NCBI RefSeq assembly: GCF_002443255.2
Contig: NW_019211460.1
Coordinates: 30,903,956-30,967,955, forward strand
DNA length: 64,000 bases
Source of the DNA: Varroa destructor
Lineage: Eukaryota > Arthropoda > Arachnida > Mesostigmata > Varroidae
Reading direction: 5' to 3'
Shown: positions 1-11,830 of the stretch, one piece after another
Layout: every line of letters begins with the position of its first letter
Numbering within the stretch: the first letter of the stretch is position 1
Notes under the pieces: model-generated
Database searches by the model: none
Told to the model about the DNA's origin: nothing
What the model saw: the letters and a program-made list of their open reading frames with translations, nothing else
Position numbers and translations under genes: made by a program

Positions 1-2405
1 TTTAAGATAAAGGATACTTTGACAAAGTACCTATGTAAAGGGTTGAATATTATGGGGTGAAAGGATAATATTGGTAAATGTGCTTTGATTGCCTCCCCAC
101 ATAAGGGGTTTGCTCACATCGGCTTTACCGTGTTTGTAATGTGTGTTTGCTACGAGCTCAATGTTTCCTGCGGTTGGGCGGGACCACACCACCATCGTAA
201 AACATTCGTTAATCCGAACATTAAAATAGGTCAACTTAAACGCTTAGTGTTTGGGTTTACGTACGATCGGACGCTACAAAAGTTTGACCTTTTTATGCGA
301 GCCTAGCGTTAAACTCGACTACGGCAGTTGTTCAACTGCCGCTTTTTCTTTTTTCGCTTTTTTTTCGCTGATACTAGTCCTTACAAATTCTTGATTCGCC
401 CCTTGTACTTTAGGTCGAAATGATTCATTAATCGTAAAGAATGGTAGGACAAAGTGGCTGGAGCCACCGGATCAGTCGACCGGGGTTACTCTAGCTGTGT
501 TCCTCACCTCTCCAGACGAACCAATTGGCGGAGCTGTATTGCCCGCGTTATAATCAAACCTGGAATATCGGCTACGCCTTCAGCTCACTTAGTTTAGTTA
601 GATTGCCCTTTTGGCATTCTCGTTGGTGATCTGCTTCTAGCATTGTCTAACAGCAGGTAATATGTTAACCTGCGCGTAGAATGATCATGCTCATCGCTCG
701 AGTTTGAATGCACGCAGTAGGCAAATAGCAACCCTGTATGTGGTGCATGTCGAACTGAAAATTTTCGTGCCGTGATGAATTGGGTCATGTAATACGTTAG
801 CTCACTCCCAGGCCTGTCAATACACTCGCGCTAACGGAGATCATTCTTGTTACTGTTTTACCTAGGTGTTGGTCTGGACTACACTGATCTTGCTTTAGTT
901 TTCTGAGTGTACCTGGATAAATGCACATTTCTCGTTTCTTCAAGATAATAGACCTTTTTCTTAGTTGCAACGTTGTCGGTTCTTACTGCCAGCATTCTGC
1001 TGCGTCTGCCGTCGTTCCGGACAGCACACCAAATATTTTTTTTATATCCTTGTAGTCGTTATCATTTGTTAAATGACGAGGTATTTTCTTCGTGATCCTT
1101 CGAGAACCATATTAATCAGTTTACATCTTTCACTTTCGTGGCTTGCTTTATGAGCCTAATCAGAGTTTTTCCTCTTCCCTTATACCTCTTGAACTTCTAA
1201 CGTAGCTTTTTTTTACTTTATCCCAGCCTTTATCGGTGAAATCGTGAAATTCGCTAGGCATACATTTCAGTCTCTGTGCGCTAGCTACTTCGTATGCTAG
1301 ACTCTTAGTACGAACTCTTCGCAAATCCCTTTTGAAGCCATTCCATATTTACTACCAGCTCCAGACATCCTTCTATTTTACGTCTGCTGATTAATCTCTC
1401 GATTGTTTATGCTCTTGCCCAATTTGAAATGGCCCCTGGGTTTGTCTGGGAACCGAAGTTACGGAAGTTTGGCTCATATCATCGTTTCATTGGCCAACCA
1501 AGCTATGAGTAACTTTTGCTTGTTGCTTGATATTCAGCCTTAATATGAGCAGTTTTTTGAAAATTCTGCCTGTTGACGCGTCTGCTCCAGAGTTTAGCTC
1601 GTGGCTATGTTCCATGTCGTTGTCGTACGTTCGCGCATAATTGTTGCGTATTGTTACTTTGGTGCCACATAGTGGTGCTCTGTCCTCTTATTTGCCGTAG
1701 GTGGTTTCGTGTATAGAATCGTGCTCAAGTGGTTATTGCCCGGCAGAGAAGACGCTTTCTTTAAACTCCCTTGTCAAGTTATAGCATATAGGTCGGAAAA
1801 TTTGCATGCTAAAGATTACTTCAACAAACAGCCAAGCAATCAGACCAAAATTGAAAATGCACTTAAGATCCAGTGATAATTCTAGCACAAAGAAAGCACT
1901 AACTCAATAATTTATTCTTCATACGAACCAGCCCACTTCCTCAATATAAGCAAATTGCTTGAGATTTCTGGAAATACTTCAATCATACAATGCAGTATTC
2001 TTCAGAATTTGAATATATAAAAGCATAGCCGGCGCCTGAATAGCACAGGTTTGGGACATACCAGTGGCAGCACCAAAACTTCATGACTTGTGCCCTTTAT
2101 CTTGTGCCTTATGATCTGATAATCAAATTTATATCAATTATTATCAAATCAAAAATCTCAAATGCTATTAACAAAGCTGCTTCCCGATTGTTGTTCCATT
2201 CCCATTTCCACAATCAGAAATAGGTCTATAGGCTTTAATAGTAGTCACCTATTTTTTCAGAACTTGCGACTCCAGGTGTCCTACTGCAGAAATATAACAC
2301 AACAATAAGAACAGACCTTTTTTATTCACAAAGATAGACGAGGTGGTCTGAAGATGTCACTTCATTGGTGGTTGAATATAATTCATCTCTAGGGTTGTGT
2401 AAAAA
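1..2405. other. Intergenic, no gene seen
   Basis: Only short, unconserved-looking frames on both strands. No exon with good splice sites, RNA gene or transposon protein was recognised. Confidence 0.5.
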
Positions 2406-2411
2406 TTTATT
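2406..2411 (-). promoter_or_regulatory. Candidate poly(A) signal of PHPT1
   Basis: AATAAA on the minus strand about 155 bases past the PHPT1 stop codon. A second copy lies at 2331-2336. Position and motif fit, but such hexamers are common in AT-rich DNA. Confidence 0.4.
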
Positions 2412-2564
2412 GTAATTGAACGTCGTTCAGGATTCACCGGAGCGGGCGCTCTGGTATCGCCTGAGCGATTATAATCCGCTACAGATACGGCATTCATTAA
2501 GCATAGTAGCGAAATTACCTATGATCACCAGTGTGTATGATATGCATATTGCGCACTGGAAGAT

Positions 2565-5500
2565 TTAGATCTTAGATGCTTCGGTACGAATAGAATTTCG
2601 GTTGATCTTTTGGTCAGTAACCTCATTCGAAGCTGAAATCGAATGACCAGCATACTGTTTCGACAAGATAGCCACAGCCTTTTCGTGGTCAGCCATACCG
2701 AAGTACTGGGACACACCAAACACCTAGAAAGCCATTACAAGAAAGAAAAAATTGAATTAGACAGATTTAAAGAGATATGTGAGACGTGCAGCAGTTAGTA
2801 GTCATTCCAGTAAATAAGAACGTGTATGATCTTACAATTTCATTATATGTGGCTCAATCGTGCAGTTAAAATAATAATTACGACTATACAAGCCTACCAT
2901 ATATAGGAAAAATATTCACTGCTGTTTAACATGTTTGTAGATCAATCGAATCCAATACTTAGTTAAGCTCCAAACAACTGCTACGTTTTACTTGAGAATA
3001 ACATAGACCTGAAGGGTTCACACATAATATGCCATAATGTGAACAAAAATATGCTTTATATTCTAAATAAAAACCTATCGGTTAAAACAATAAGACTCAT
3101 GACAGAGTCATTGGTTAAAGTGGGGGTTATTATGTATGTGGATTTTCTGGGTGTTTATACCCTGATTTCTTTGTCCTCGGACGAAAGAACGATATAACCT
3201 CCACCGCAACAATCGCAGTCGATATCTGAAAAAGGCACATTCGGAGTCTTAGTTATTTCGCCAAATTTTACGATACCCAGCTGTATTCTTATATTTAAGG
3301 AGCATACAATTGGCTAAGGTAGGTGGGTTGAGTAAGCTGATTGGTTTTATGTGCAATTCATTATCAGAAGCAAAACAGCATTCACTTTACGCGAAAAATA
3401 CATTGAAAATAAATTTTCTAGAGACAAAAGGATCTGCGTCTTAGAATTAGATATGACATTATTCGTTACTACCTTTATGGAATAGAAAATCTAATAATGG
3501 TGACCAACCGGAAAAATTAAAGATATACGATAAGAGACAAAAAGGACTAAAAGGAGTGGTATGTAGCAAGAAAAAGTTGAAAAAGCAAAGTATTATTCTA
3601 TGTTGATACACATCTTGTACACACATCCACAAAATCGCTACACGAAATTAGTCAGCTATTATGGATCTATATAGAATTGAAAACGTTGTATGGCTTAGCA
3701 GGCGGCGAGAGACCTAAAAGATCTGTAGCACGAAGGGCTTGAGAGATATCGAAAAATAGGTTGTTGTTTCTCTGTCTGCTCAAAGTGTCTCCGTAATGAC
3801 CTACAATATCTACTTCCAACAAAATACAAGTATCCTCAAACAAAGTAAATCAGTAGGAGCATCCATAATTGTTTTCAGGGAACAGAACGGCGCTATTTAT
3901 CGTTCTGTGTAGGAACGATGGGGTCGCACGATTTTTCTCAGTTGATAGTAATGCTTTGATGATCCAGTGCATTTAGCACGCTTTCGCAATAGTGTTAGAT
4001 AACTATTCTCATTGTATTGGCGTCGCGAATACTTTCTGTCAAAACTACAAAATAAAAAAATAGCACAGTTCGGTTTGTTTTTGGCATCTAAGGTAAATCG
4101 GCATTTTCAGCATAGAATCGGATTAAAAATGTCTCACTAACGCAAACAACTGATTCAAAAAAAAACAACATTTCTGAACGCGAGTTCATGCCACCTTAAA
4201 AATATTTAAATAGCAAATGGAGTTCTCATTTTACATTTGTGATATATGAAATTGTACGAATTTACGCACACTGAAGCTTAGTATGCTTATAACGGTAACC
4301 AGTCGTTGCGCGTTTCCACTCTAATCCACTCTAATTGCGCGTCCACCGTTAATCGACGACCGGTGGACTGTGTGGTGCCCGTGTATACCCTTGTATGAGT
4401 AAATAATCACTTAGTCTTAAGGACGATAATTTGGTTCTGGAAGAGGTCAGTCACTCCCTCGTAGGTACCAAATTCGATTTTAGTGCTCACAGAGTTTCTG
4501 TTTGACGTTAGTTCAAACATTTTGAGAATAAATAGAGAAAATCGACGTCGGTGCTTTTGCAGACAACTAATTTAGACTTTAATTTCTAACTTTGAGCACA
4601 ACAAGAGCTGTACAAGAATCTCCACGGCCCACATGAGGTGCCTTCGGCCGATGGAAGCTATACGAAACAAAAGGTCTAAAGAGAAGCCTTTAAGGCCAAA
4701 AATAATTAACAGTACTACATCTCATTGTTATCCGAGGCGAACTGGCCGATGATCATGCAGTAGAGAAAAGGTCTCGTTGAGCCTAGACCGAACACCTAAA
4801 CGGAGATACATTTAAAAATAACAAGCAGCCATAAACAAACCGTAGACTACATAGTTATACCATTGTACTCGTTTACCTATTATTATTATCTGTTTATTTA
4901 TATGCAACTAAAACAATGTAGCTGCGTATCTATTCCTATAACTGCCTAGAATGACTTATGTACAGGTTTTGCATTAGCCAATTTTTTGTCGCCATTAGCT
5001 ACATTCTTTTCCACAACGCGATATTTTGCCAAGCAAGTTAACGACTTTTCGGGAGATTTGAGCGGTTATCGTATTCTGTTTATTTTTTAAGGGCCTTAAA
5101 ATTAGAAATGGAAGAGCCAGCTCAGTGTAACAAAGTTTTGGGGGTACAACAACGTTTCTATAGGATAGCAAGGCAACATAATTTTGATAATCTAATAGAT
5201 TTTCACAAACCGGTCACAAATGCACTTTGTTCTGTGCTGAATCAAAAACTCGAAACATTTATTTATGAACAAAAGTAATAAATTAAAATAACTGTTTCAA
5301 GAAATGTGATCACTAATACCTTGATTGAATAAAAAAAGTAGGAACTATACCCTAAGAGCTGCAACGAGTTAATGCAAGAGACTTTCGAAATAAGTGCGAC
5401 AGGCTTAGGTGTGGGTATTTTTGTGCGATCGGGTTATAATTCATGTTCAGTTGTGTGTAACACAAAATAAATTCGTTAATACGCTAAAAGAACAACTGTT

Positions 5501-6122
5501 GGTTCAAACCCGAGCTATTCTTTCCATAATAAATAATAAACAAAATCTAATAACTACAGCATATAATAACATGTAACCAGTTTGATTCTAAAGGCACAGG
5601 TGAGTTACCTAAAACATTGATTTCTCTTGATAACTGCAGTTTGACTTTAAATTAAACAGAAGACCGTGCATAGTTTGTAATTGATTCACGTTCGTTAAGC
5701 TACAAAGTAACGATAACTATTATGCCATTTTACCGTTTGTTATATTACCGATCATGTTAGCTGCGCCGACAAAAGCAAGGCCTAAGACCGGGCTCAACAC
5801 AAGTTAGTAGTAGCAATTTCTAGTTACTATAATTCTAACAGCAGTCGACACATTTATGTCAAAAAAACTTGCATTATACACAAAACACCAATTATAATAA
5901 CAGGTAACACATCATAACACGTAGCTAAAAAGTAGCTGATTAACATTTACTCTGCTTTTTGAGTGTTTCTTCCTCGCCTTCAAAGATCGTTTTGTGGTCA
6001 GGAGCTAGAGAAGATCCCCGGATAATGTATCGACCCTTTTCTTCATCGTTGTCCACGTAGATCTTGATCAGGACATAACGGTTACGGCCAGTATCTAGCC
6101 GACAGCTGGGAACCTTATCCAT
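2565..6122 (-). CDS. PHPT1: 14-kDa phosphohistidine phosphatase (janus-A family), 3 coding exons
   Basis: Removes phosphate from phosphohistidine (and phospholysine) on proteins; a soluble cytosolic enzyme in animals. Coding exons on the minus strand are 5951-6122, 3161-3225 and 2565-2723. Donors are GTAAAT and GTATAA; acceptors are TTTTTCAG and TTTCTAG. Joined, they give 131 residues, against about 125 in the human protein. Seen: YVLIKIYV near residue 16, then IIRG, then DHKTIFE, whose His43 lines up with the catalytic His53 of human PHPT1. Next come LKKQ, the family signature CDCCGGG across the first splice, and KEIRVFGVSQYFGMADHEKA, which matches the family's KKIHVYGYSMAYGPAQHA region. The start was placed at 6122 (MDKVPSC) because it aligns with the family N-terminus. 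An in-frame ATG at 6164 would add 14 residues that do not look conserved. The large intron 3226-5950 shows no other gene. The gene call is firm; the exact start is less so. Confidence 0.9.
3226..5950 (-). other. Large intron of PHPT1
   Basis: AT-rich intron between the first and second coding exons. I found no open frame with splice sites, no RNA gene and no transposon protein in it. A direct repeat of a ten-base unit sits near 4316-4335. Confidence 0.7.
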
Positions 6123-7710
6123 AATCTCCGCTGCTGTACACGCACCATTGTGTGAAACCAGCATTTTGCAGACATGATGTAATATACAAGAACAAAGGTG
6201 AAATAATAATTGAGACTCTATTGCTGTTTTATCGTATCCTGTTAGTCGATTATTACTTTCTCATTGCAGTTTTTTCATCATTCTGTTTTAGTGCACCGAC
6301 ATTGACAAAGTCAATCCGTTATTTCATTGTGTTTTGATTTATTTATTTCAATAACCTGTTTTAGTAATGGAATCATAATGTCTTAGGCATTGCTGTCGTG
6401 TTCCGATTGTTTACTTCTCACTTCATGCAGATACCTCGATAGCACCGCGTGTTAATCCTCCTCTAATCCTGAAACAGGGATTCCATACCCTGTACCAATG
6501 ATCTTGTACTTTTACGCCTATCATGTTGAGCATAGATGTATTTAGTATAATACTTGAAAAAAAATGTATTTTTAATATCTTTCGATTTTGCGTCAGGCCG
6601 AACTTACGGGGAAAATTCTTTGAGCCATTTTTTGAAGGAAGCGTTTAATCTGTTGAATGTGAACTTCTCGTGTTATTTGTTGTGCAAATAAGGCATCGTT
6701 TATTTACCACTGTTTTCGCAACCGGAGAACACCTATTCTGTAGGCGAAATACACGTAATTCGTTTAAGCCAACTCGTCCCGATCGTGGGAAAATAACTCC
6801 CATTGTTGTCAATTTGAGTGGGAATTTCAGATTTGCATTTTATCGGATTTTGTCAACGACATCTTTACATCGTTTGATCGAAACTATCTCAATGCATACA
6901 AATAAAATCGGTCTCGTCAGATCTTTTTCAAGAGATCGCCTGTTAAGGTCACTTCACGTCTTTAAACTACACGATGTTTCATACAAGCGTTATATAAAAA
7001 TCGCCGTCAGCGTGCTACAAATTTACATGTAGAGTCTGGCCAAACATCATTGTGCGATGCGTACATATCCGACTTATTGACACCTCACTCATTCTTGCGG
7101 ACGAAAGTTAACGACTTGTTGTCGCTGATACGAATTTTCATCTCTATAATCCTATCGAATATCGCTTACGGTATTGTGCATACGACACGCTCTTCTCTAG
7201 AAACACAATGCTTCCTCTGGCTTCTTTAATTCTGCTTTATCGACGTGAGTCGTTTGTGCTTCTACAGACTCTTAGCTGAGTCTTCTGTCCTTTGTGCTCT
7301 GCAGTACTCTACGCATAGACGTCTGACCTGTTTTACTCACGATACACTATCACTCGCCGAGTAGATAGATGGCGCCCGACGTGTTCTAGCTAGGCTCGAC
7401 TGAGGTAGGCTGCTATACGAAAACTGTCCGCTTTCTGTCTGAGTCCGTAACGCGCTTAGTCTTGCCGACCCACTATATCTTAACTCTTGCATGTCTGGTC
7501 GTATGGTGCGTAACAAGCCAGCTGCGGCCGTGCATACAGTGAAGGTCACCAGTTGTCTCATCGGCAGTAGCGCACCGCTGAGAGGGAAACATGCTTGTTT
7601 GTCTGCCTTGTAACTGTAACTAGGCTCATCGATAGCACTGAACGAGTAGCAGCTGGTGAAATCGTTCCGAATCTACTGAGCAGCCAAACGCAATCGCGGA
7701 CGGAGAGATA

Positions 7711-7756
7711 CGTGTGCTCGAGAAGGCTAGCTCTCGCTAGCCTTCTCGAGCACACG
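7711..7756. repeat. Perfect 21-bp inverted repeat with 4-base loop
   Basis: Left arm 7711-7731 and right arm 7736-7756 are exact reverse complements around the loop TCTC. The arms are about 55% GC, so the hairpin would be very stable as RNA or single-stranded DNA. The match ends abruptly on both sides. It is not inside a recognised gene. Confidence 0.9.
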
Positions 7757-8673
7757 CTGACGAGCTTTAGCTGCTGCTGCTGTTGAAACCCCGTTACGGA
7801 GAACAGTCAACTGGTTTTTTGCAACTTCTCACGTAGATATTTGAGTTTTTAGAAGCTATTGTATCCGCACGTTAAATAGTGTTATTGTTACTCTATGAAA
7901 CAACATGAACCCTACATTGTAGAAAACGACAGCAGATTTCAACCAACTTGATTTCAACAAACGTATACTTATAGGTAAGAATTTTTTTGCAGAACTTAGC
8001 AAAGGTCAGAAGAAATATTTTCTGTCATTTATAACTATAAATTAATGTTCTTGTACTATAATCCTTTAGAAAGACTAATTAGATGCGGAAAAATATCCCC
8101 TTTTTTATTCGTTTGACACTGGCCTAAAGGGCATTATAAAAAATTATATCCTTACAAGCCCGTTACCCTAAAAGCAGATTACGTTACTTCTCTTTAACTC
8201 AGTTCAACTTTTCTCCATTGACCCGTTTGTGATCCATAGAGAAATCAGGTTTGAAATAGCGATACAAACCAATTGCTTAATAAAGTTTAATCTATAATAT
8301 TATGCGGGATAAACTCTTTGACCACTTGGTAACAATAACAAGGTTCTTCAAGGTTTCTTCAATTTTTAAAATTCTGCCGGAAATAGTTTCTGACGTACAG
8401 GAAGCGTTTGATGAGTGTGGTAATGAGAGAGTCAGAAATTAGATAATTCGATTTTCCTAAATTAATTTACTACACTCGAAAGACGATTTGCATACTCCAA
8501 TAAGGTAAGAAATTGCGTCATTCACACACAGCAGTGAGCAGAACGTGGTAGCTTTAGTATGAGCGCACCTTTATTACACTCGGTTCTTTCAATTCTTTAT
8601 GAAAATGTTATTAACCAGTCCAATGAGTCGCCCGTCCTTTGTGATACATAGATTTAGAACACTATCGACTCCT

Positions 8674-8716
8674 AATATATATTTATATCATGAAAATAAT
8701 GATATAAATATATATT
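8674..8716. repeat. Perfect 18-bp AT-rich inverted repeat
   Basis: Arms 8674-8691 and 8699-8716 are exact reverse complements around the loop GAAAATA. They consist almost wholly of TA steps, so cruciform extrusion is plausible. No gene lies next to it. Confidence 0.85.
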
Positions 8717-11281
8717 CGGTTATTATTTGCGAATTTGCTGATTACAAATGTAGAAATTTAGAGAATCTAAATAACAGTGTGTAGAAAAAGAATATGTCCC
8801 ACACGACAAGTACGAATAAAATCTACTTGCTTGCTATAATGACATAATTAATGCCATGCTTCAACGAAGCATGATACGATAGGCATTACGTCGTTCGTTA
8901 CCGGTGCGTATCGTTAGGGTAGGATTTTATTATCTGAGACATTTGATAATCTCTCAAATTAGCTTTCTAAGTTAAACAAGAATCATACAGCCCATATGAC
9001 GCAAAATGTTATAGATGGCTCCATATATTCTCTGTTCGATATTAAGATGTTGGTGACCTGTATATACGAAGTTTTTGACTAGTACCAGCTACAGGTGAAT
9101 AAATCAAATTCGATATCCCAATAGGAAGGGAATTTAGATAAGGGAGATAAGAAGCCTACGTTTTTCTAGCTATGGTGTACCTCATATTAAAACATGCTTT
9201 TAAAAAGAAGTACAGATAGGGATTTACATAGAATTTGAATGGATGTAACTAGAACATGAAGAGTAATGTGTTGACCAACATATGCTTATTTGCTACTTCA
9301 TATGAGGTTTTGTCCACACATAGTATATTCCTAACTCAATTTCATTTAGCTACACCTAGACCATGTTACTTCGTAGAGCGGGCTATCAGCGCTGGTGGCG
9401 AAGGCGCTCTTACGTGTAAGTCGAATACAAAGCCGAACTATCATGCAGCTTGTTTGTACACCGCCATCGATTACTCTCTGCTACCAGATCGTGCATTAGC
9501 ATCATAATCGTAAGCGGTTCCCAGTTTCAAGTTCATATAGGAAAATTCAGGATTAAATTAGAAAAAATTGGTACGGTGACAGATGCGATAGACAGACGAA
9601 TTTAAAAAAGCACAGAAACCAAAAAATTAATGCTCCAGTATAGATGTTTTTCAAAGAGACACTAAAGGGAAATTTTAGCAGTCATTTGTCCGCTGGTGTG
9701 CAAATAACCTCCTTAGATGTTAAAGGTAAACCTATCCCATCAGGTGGAAATGATAGATGTTAATACTCCTTAAATTAACGTTGTTGAACGTTTTTAGGTA
9801 AATTCCTTAGGAAAATACGAGCTATTTATGGAAGTTGATTGTTACCTGTGAAACCGCATTATCCTTGTCGTAGTGTTTTACATGAATGGTCTTTGCTGTG
9901 TAGACTTCCTTGCAAACTGATTTTGTGACTTGCGCTACGGGATCAACGAGACACGTTCACGTCCATTGGCGTTGTTCTGATTTCATCTTGAGTGATCAAG
10001 ACCTTCGTAATAGCCATAAGTCATTACCTTAGCAGCTAACAATGGGCAACGCATAGTCGTGCGAATACTACCAGGTTCACTCGTTGCTTCTGAAATTAAA
10101 TACAAAAAAGTCATACTTTTTGCCGTTGTCATTGCCGATAATATCACACTCATGCAGTAGTTAAGACTATTATTATTTATTCATAACAGCTAATTTGCCT
10201 AATCATGCAAACGACTTTAGCACATTTACAGATATTAGCCGTAGAAAGACGAACATAGATATTCTTGCAATTCATTGTTTTGACCCTTGTATTGCCGACG
10301 ACACTCATCGAGTCGACGATACCATGAAGACAATGATGAGAATATTAGGAACACACTACTAACTGGACTCAGTGTGCTTGAACAGAGGCAAACTCACAAA
10401 CGACACGTAGCTTTGCTAAAAATAGGTTATGAATCATCGAAACATGTGTGTCACCCGACGTTACGCATTTTACAAAAAATCGTAGACATAGGATGCCTAG
10501 GAATGCATCACTGTACGAAAATATATGCCATTTATCTTCGACTGCTTGAGACGCACTCGTAGAGACATCAAGCTTATAGCCAACGCGACTTGTCGAACCT
10601 TCAAATGTTTAGTGGTTGTTAAGATGTTTATCTCCACTTTCGCATGGCGTTGCCGAGTTGTGGAAAAGGGGACGCTAGAACCTACCTACCTTAACCTTGT
10701 ACAAAATTAGCCGAGTGTAAAGAACACCGCATTACAATGATAATGACGGAGATCACACGTTTTTTTCGGTATCACTAATCTTAAGAAACACTGTGTGCTT
10801 TGTTGATATTCTATTTGTTTATTGTTTTGTCTTAACTGCAGGTGACCTCTTTTTGCATACCCAACTTTTTACAGACGTGAAAAATCCTATCAAACGACCT
10901 CTACTAAAAAGCAAGAGAAAAACTGGCTGACCTGCTCCTACCCGTAACGTGAGCTGGGTTTCTGTACCGTTAAGCCTGTTTTATGCCACTGGCCAGGTAC
11001 AGTGTTTGTGTAGTGGTAACGCCTTTGTTAACCGAAATCAGGAGCGTGTGGTGCTGGTGTCAGCTAGAAGCCGGACGTAAACACTCTTTGCCGAGAGTTA
11101 GCCTTCTGAAACAAGGCTCATGTAGAATGGTACCAGACGTAAAAGAACTCGGAAATATTTGTATTGCTGATTACGAATACGGTTGCACGAAGCCAAAATA
11201 TGGTAAAAATACAGTGTAAAGTAATGGGTTTTTTGCTAACTGTTACGTTATGTGGTCATTTATTATTATGATGTGTATCAT

Positions 11282-11286
<5 letters not shown>

Positions 11287-11325
<39 letters not shown>
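11287..11325. repeat. (AT)n microsatellite
   Basis: About 39 bases of uninterrupted AT dinucleotide repeat in intergenic DNA. Confidence 0.95.
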
Positions 11326-11327
<2 letters not shown>

Positions 11328-11611
11328 CTTTTGAATCCTAAATATTTAAAGAAAACAACAGAGCACGCAATCGTCTCCCAGTTACATATCATTCTATTGA
11401 AGTCTATTAAAAATAACTTTATTGACAAGTATGTTAATCACTGAATTGACAAGATATTTCTATACATTCATATATATACACACATTTTTCTCTCAAACAC
11501 TTCTAGTTTATTATTAAACGATTTGATTCAAATGAAGCAAGACCCACGAAACAAATTTTTCCTCGTTACGAATAGTAAAATTCTTATTTTAAGAATTGGA
11601 ATTAACAACTG

Positions 11612-11617
11612 TTTATT
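11612..11617 (-). promoter_or_regulatory. Candidate poly(A) signal of FDX1
   Basis: AATAAA on the minus strand about 215 bases past the FDX1 stop codon; placement fits a short 3' UTR. Confidence 0.4.
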
Positions 11618-11830
11618 ACACATGTATAAAATCTTTCTAAAATAGGCACTTTAAAACAGGACTACCTGCATCTACACTATAGCTTGTGAACATGGTACTA
11701 AAAGACGACCACCTCACTCACATGCTTATACTGGCAGTAATTTTCGCAGCAAGTGTGCTTTATAGCCCACTTTATAATATATGTAATTAATATCCGAAAC
11801 TTATGGAAAATACTATTGTTAGAGGAAAAA

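Larger units (their letters stand above)
6165..11611. other. Intergenic between PHPT1 and FDX1, no confident gene
   Basis: This stretch lies upstream of PHPT1 and downstream of FDX1. A GC-richer part at about 7200-7800 could be a promoter or first non-coding exon region, but no motif proves this. A 120-codon frame at 6670-7032 on the plus strand has no recognisable domain. The stretch also holds two strong inverted repeats and an AT microsatellite, listed separately. Confidence 0.5.

Noticed and set aside
5500..5535. GGTTCAAACCC resembling a tRNA B box
   Set aside because: No A box, acceptor stem or anticodon arm could be folded around it.
6670..7032. 120-codon plus-strand frame
   Set aside because: No recognisable domain, no splice context, low-complexity AT-driven residues; plausible by chance.
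8852..8872. Short hairpin CATGCTTC/GAAGCATG
   Set aside because: Eight-base arms are expected many times in 64 kb.
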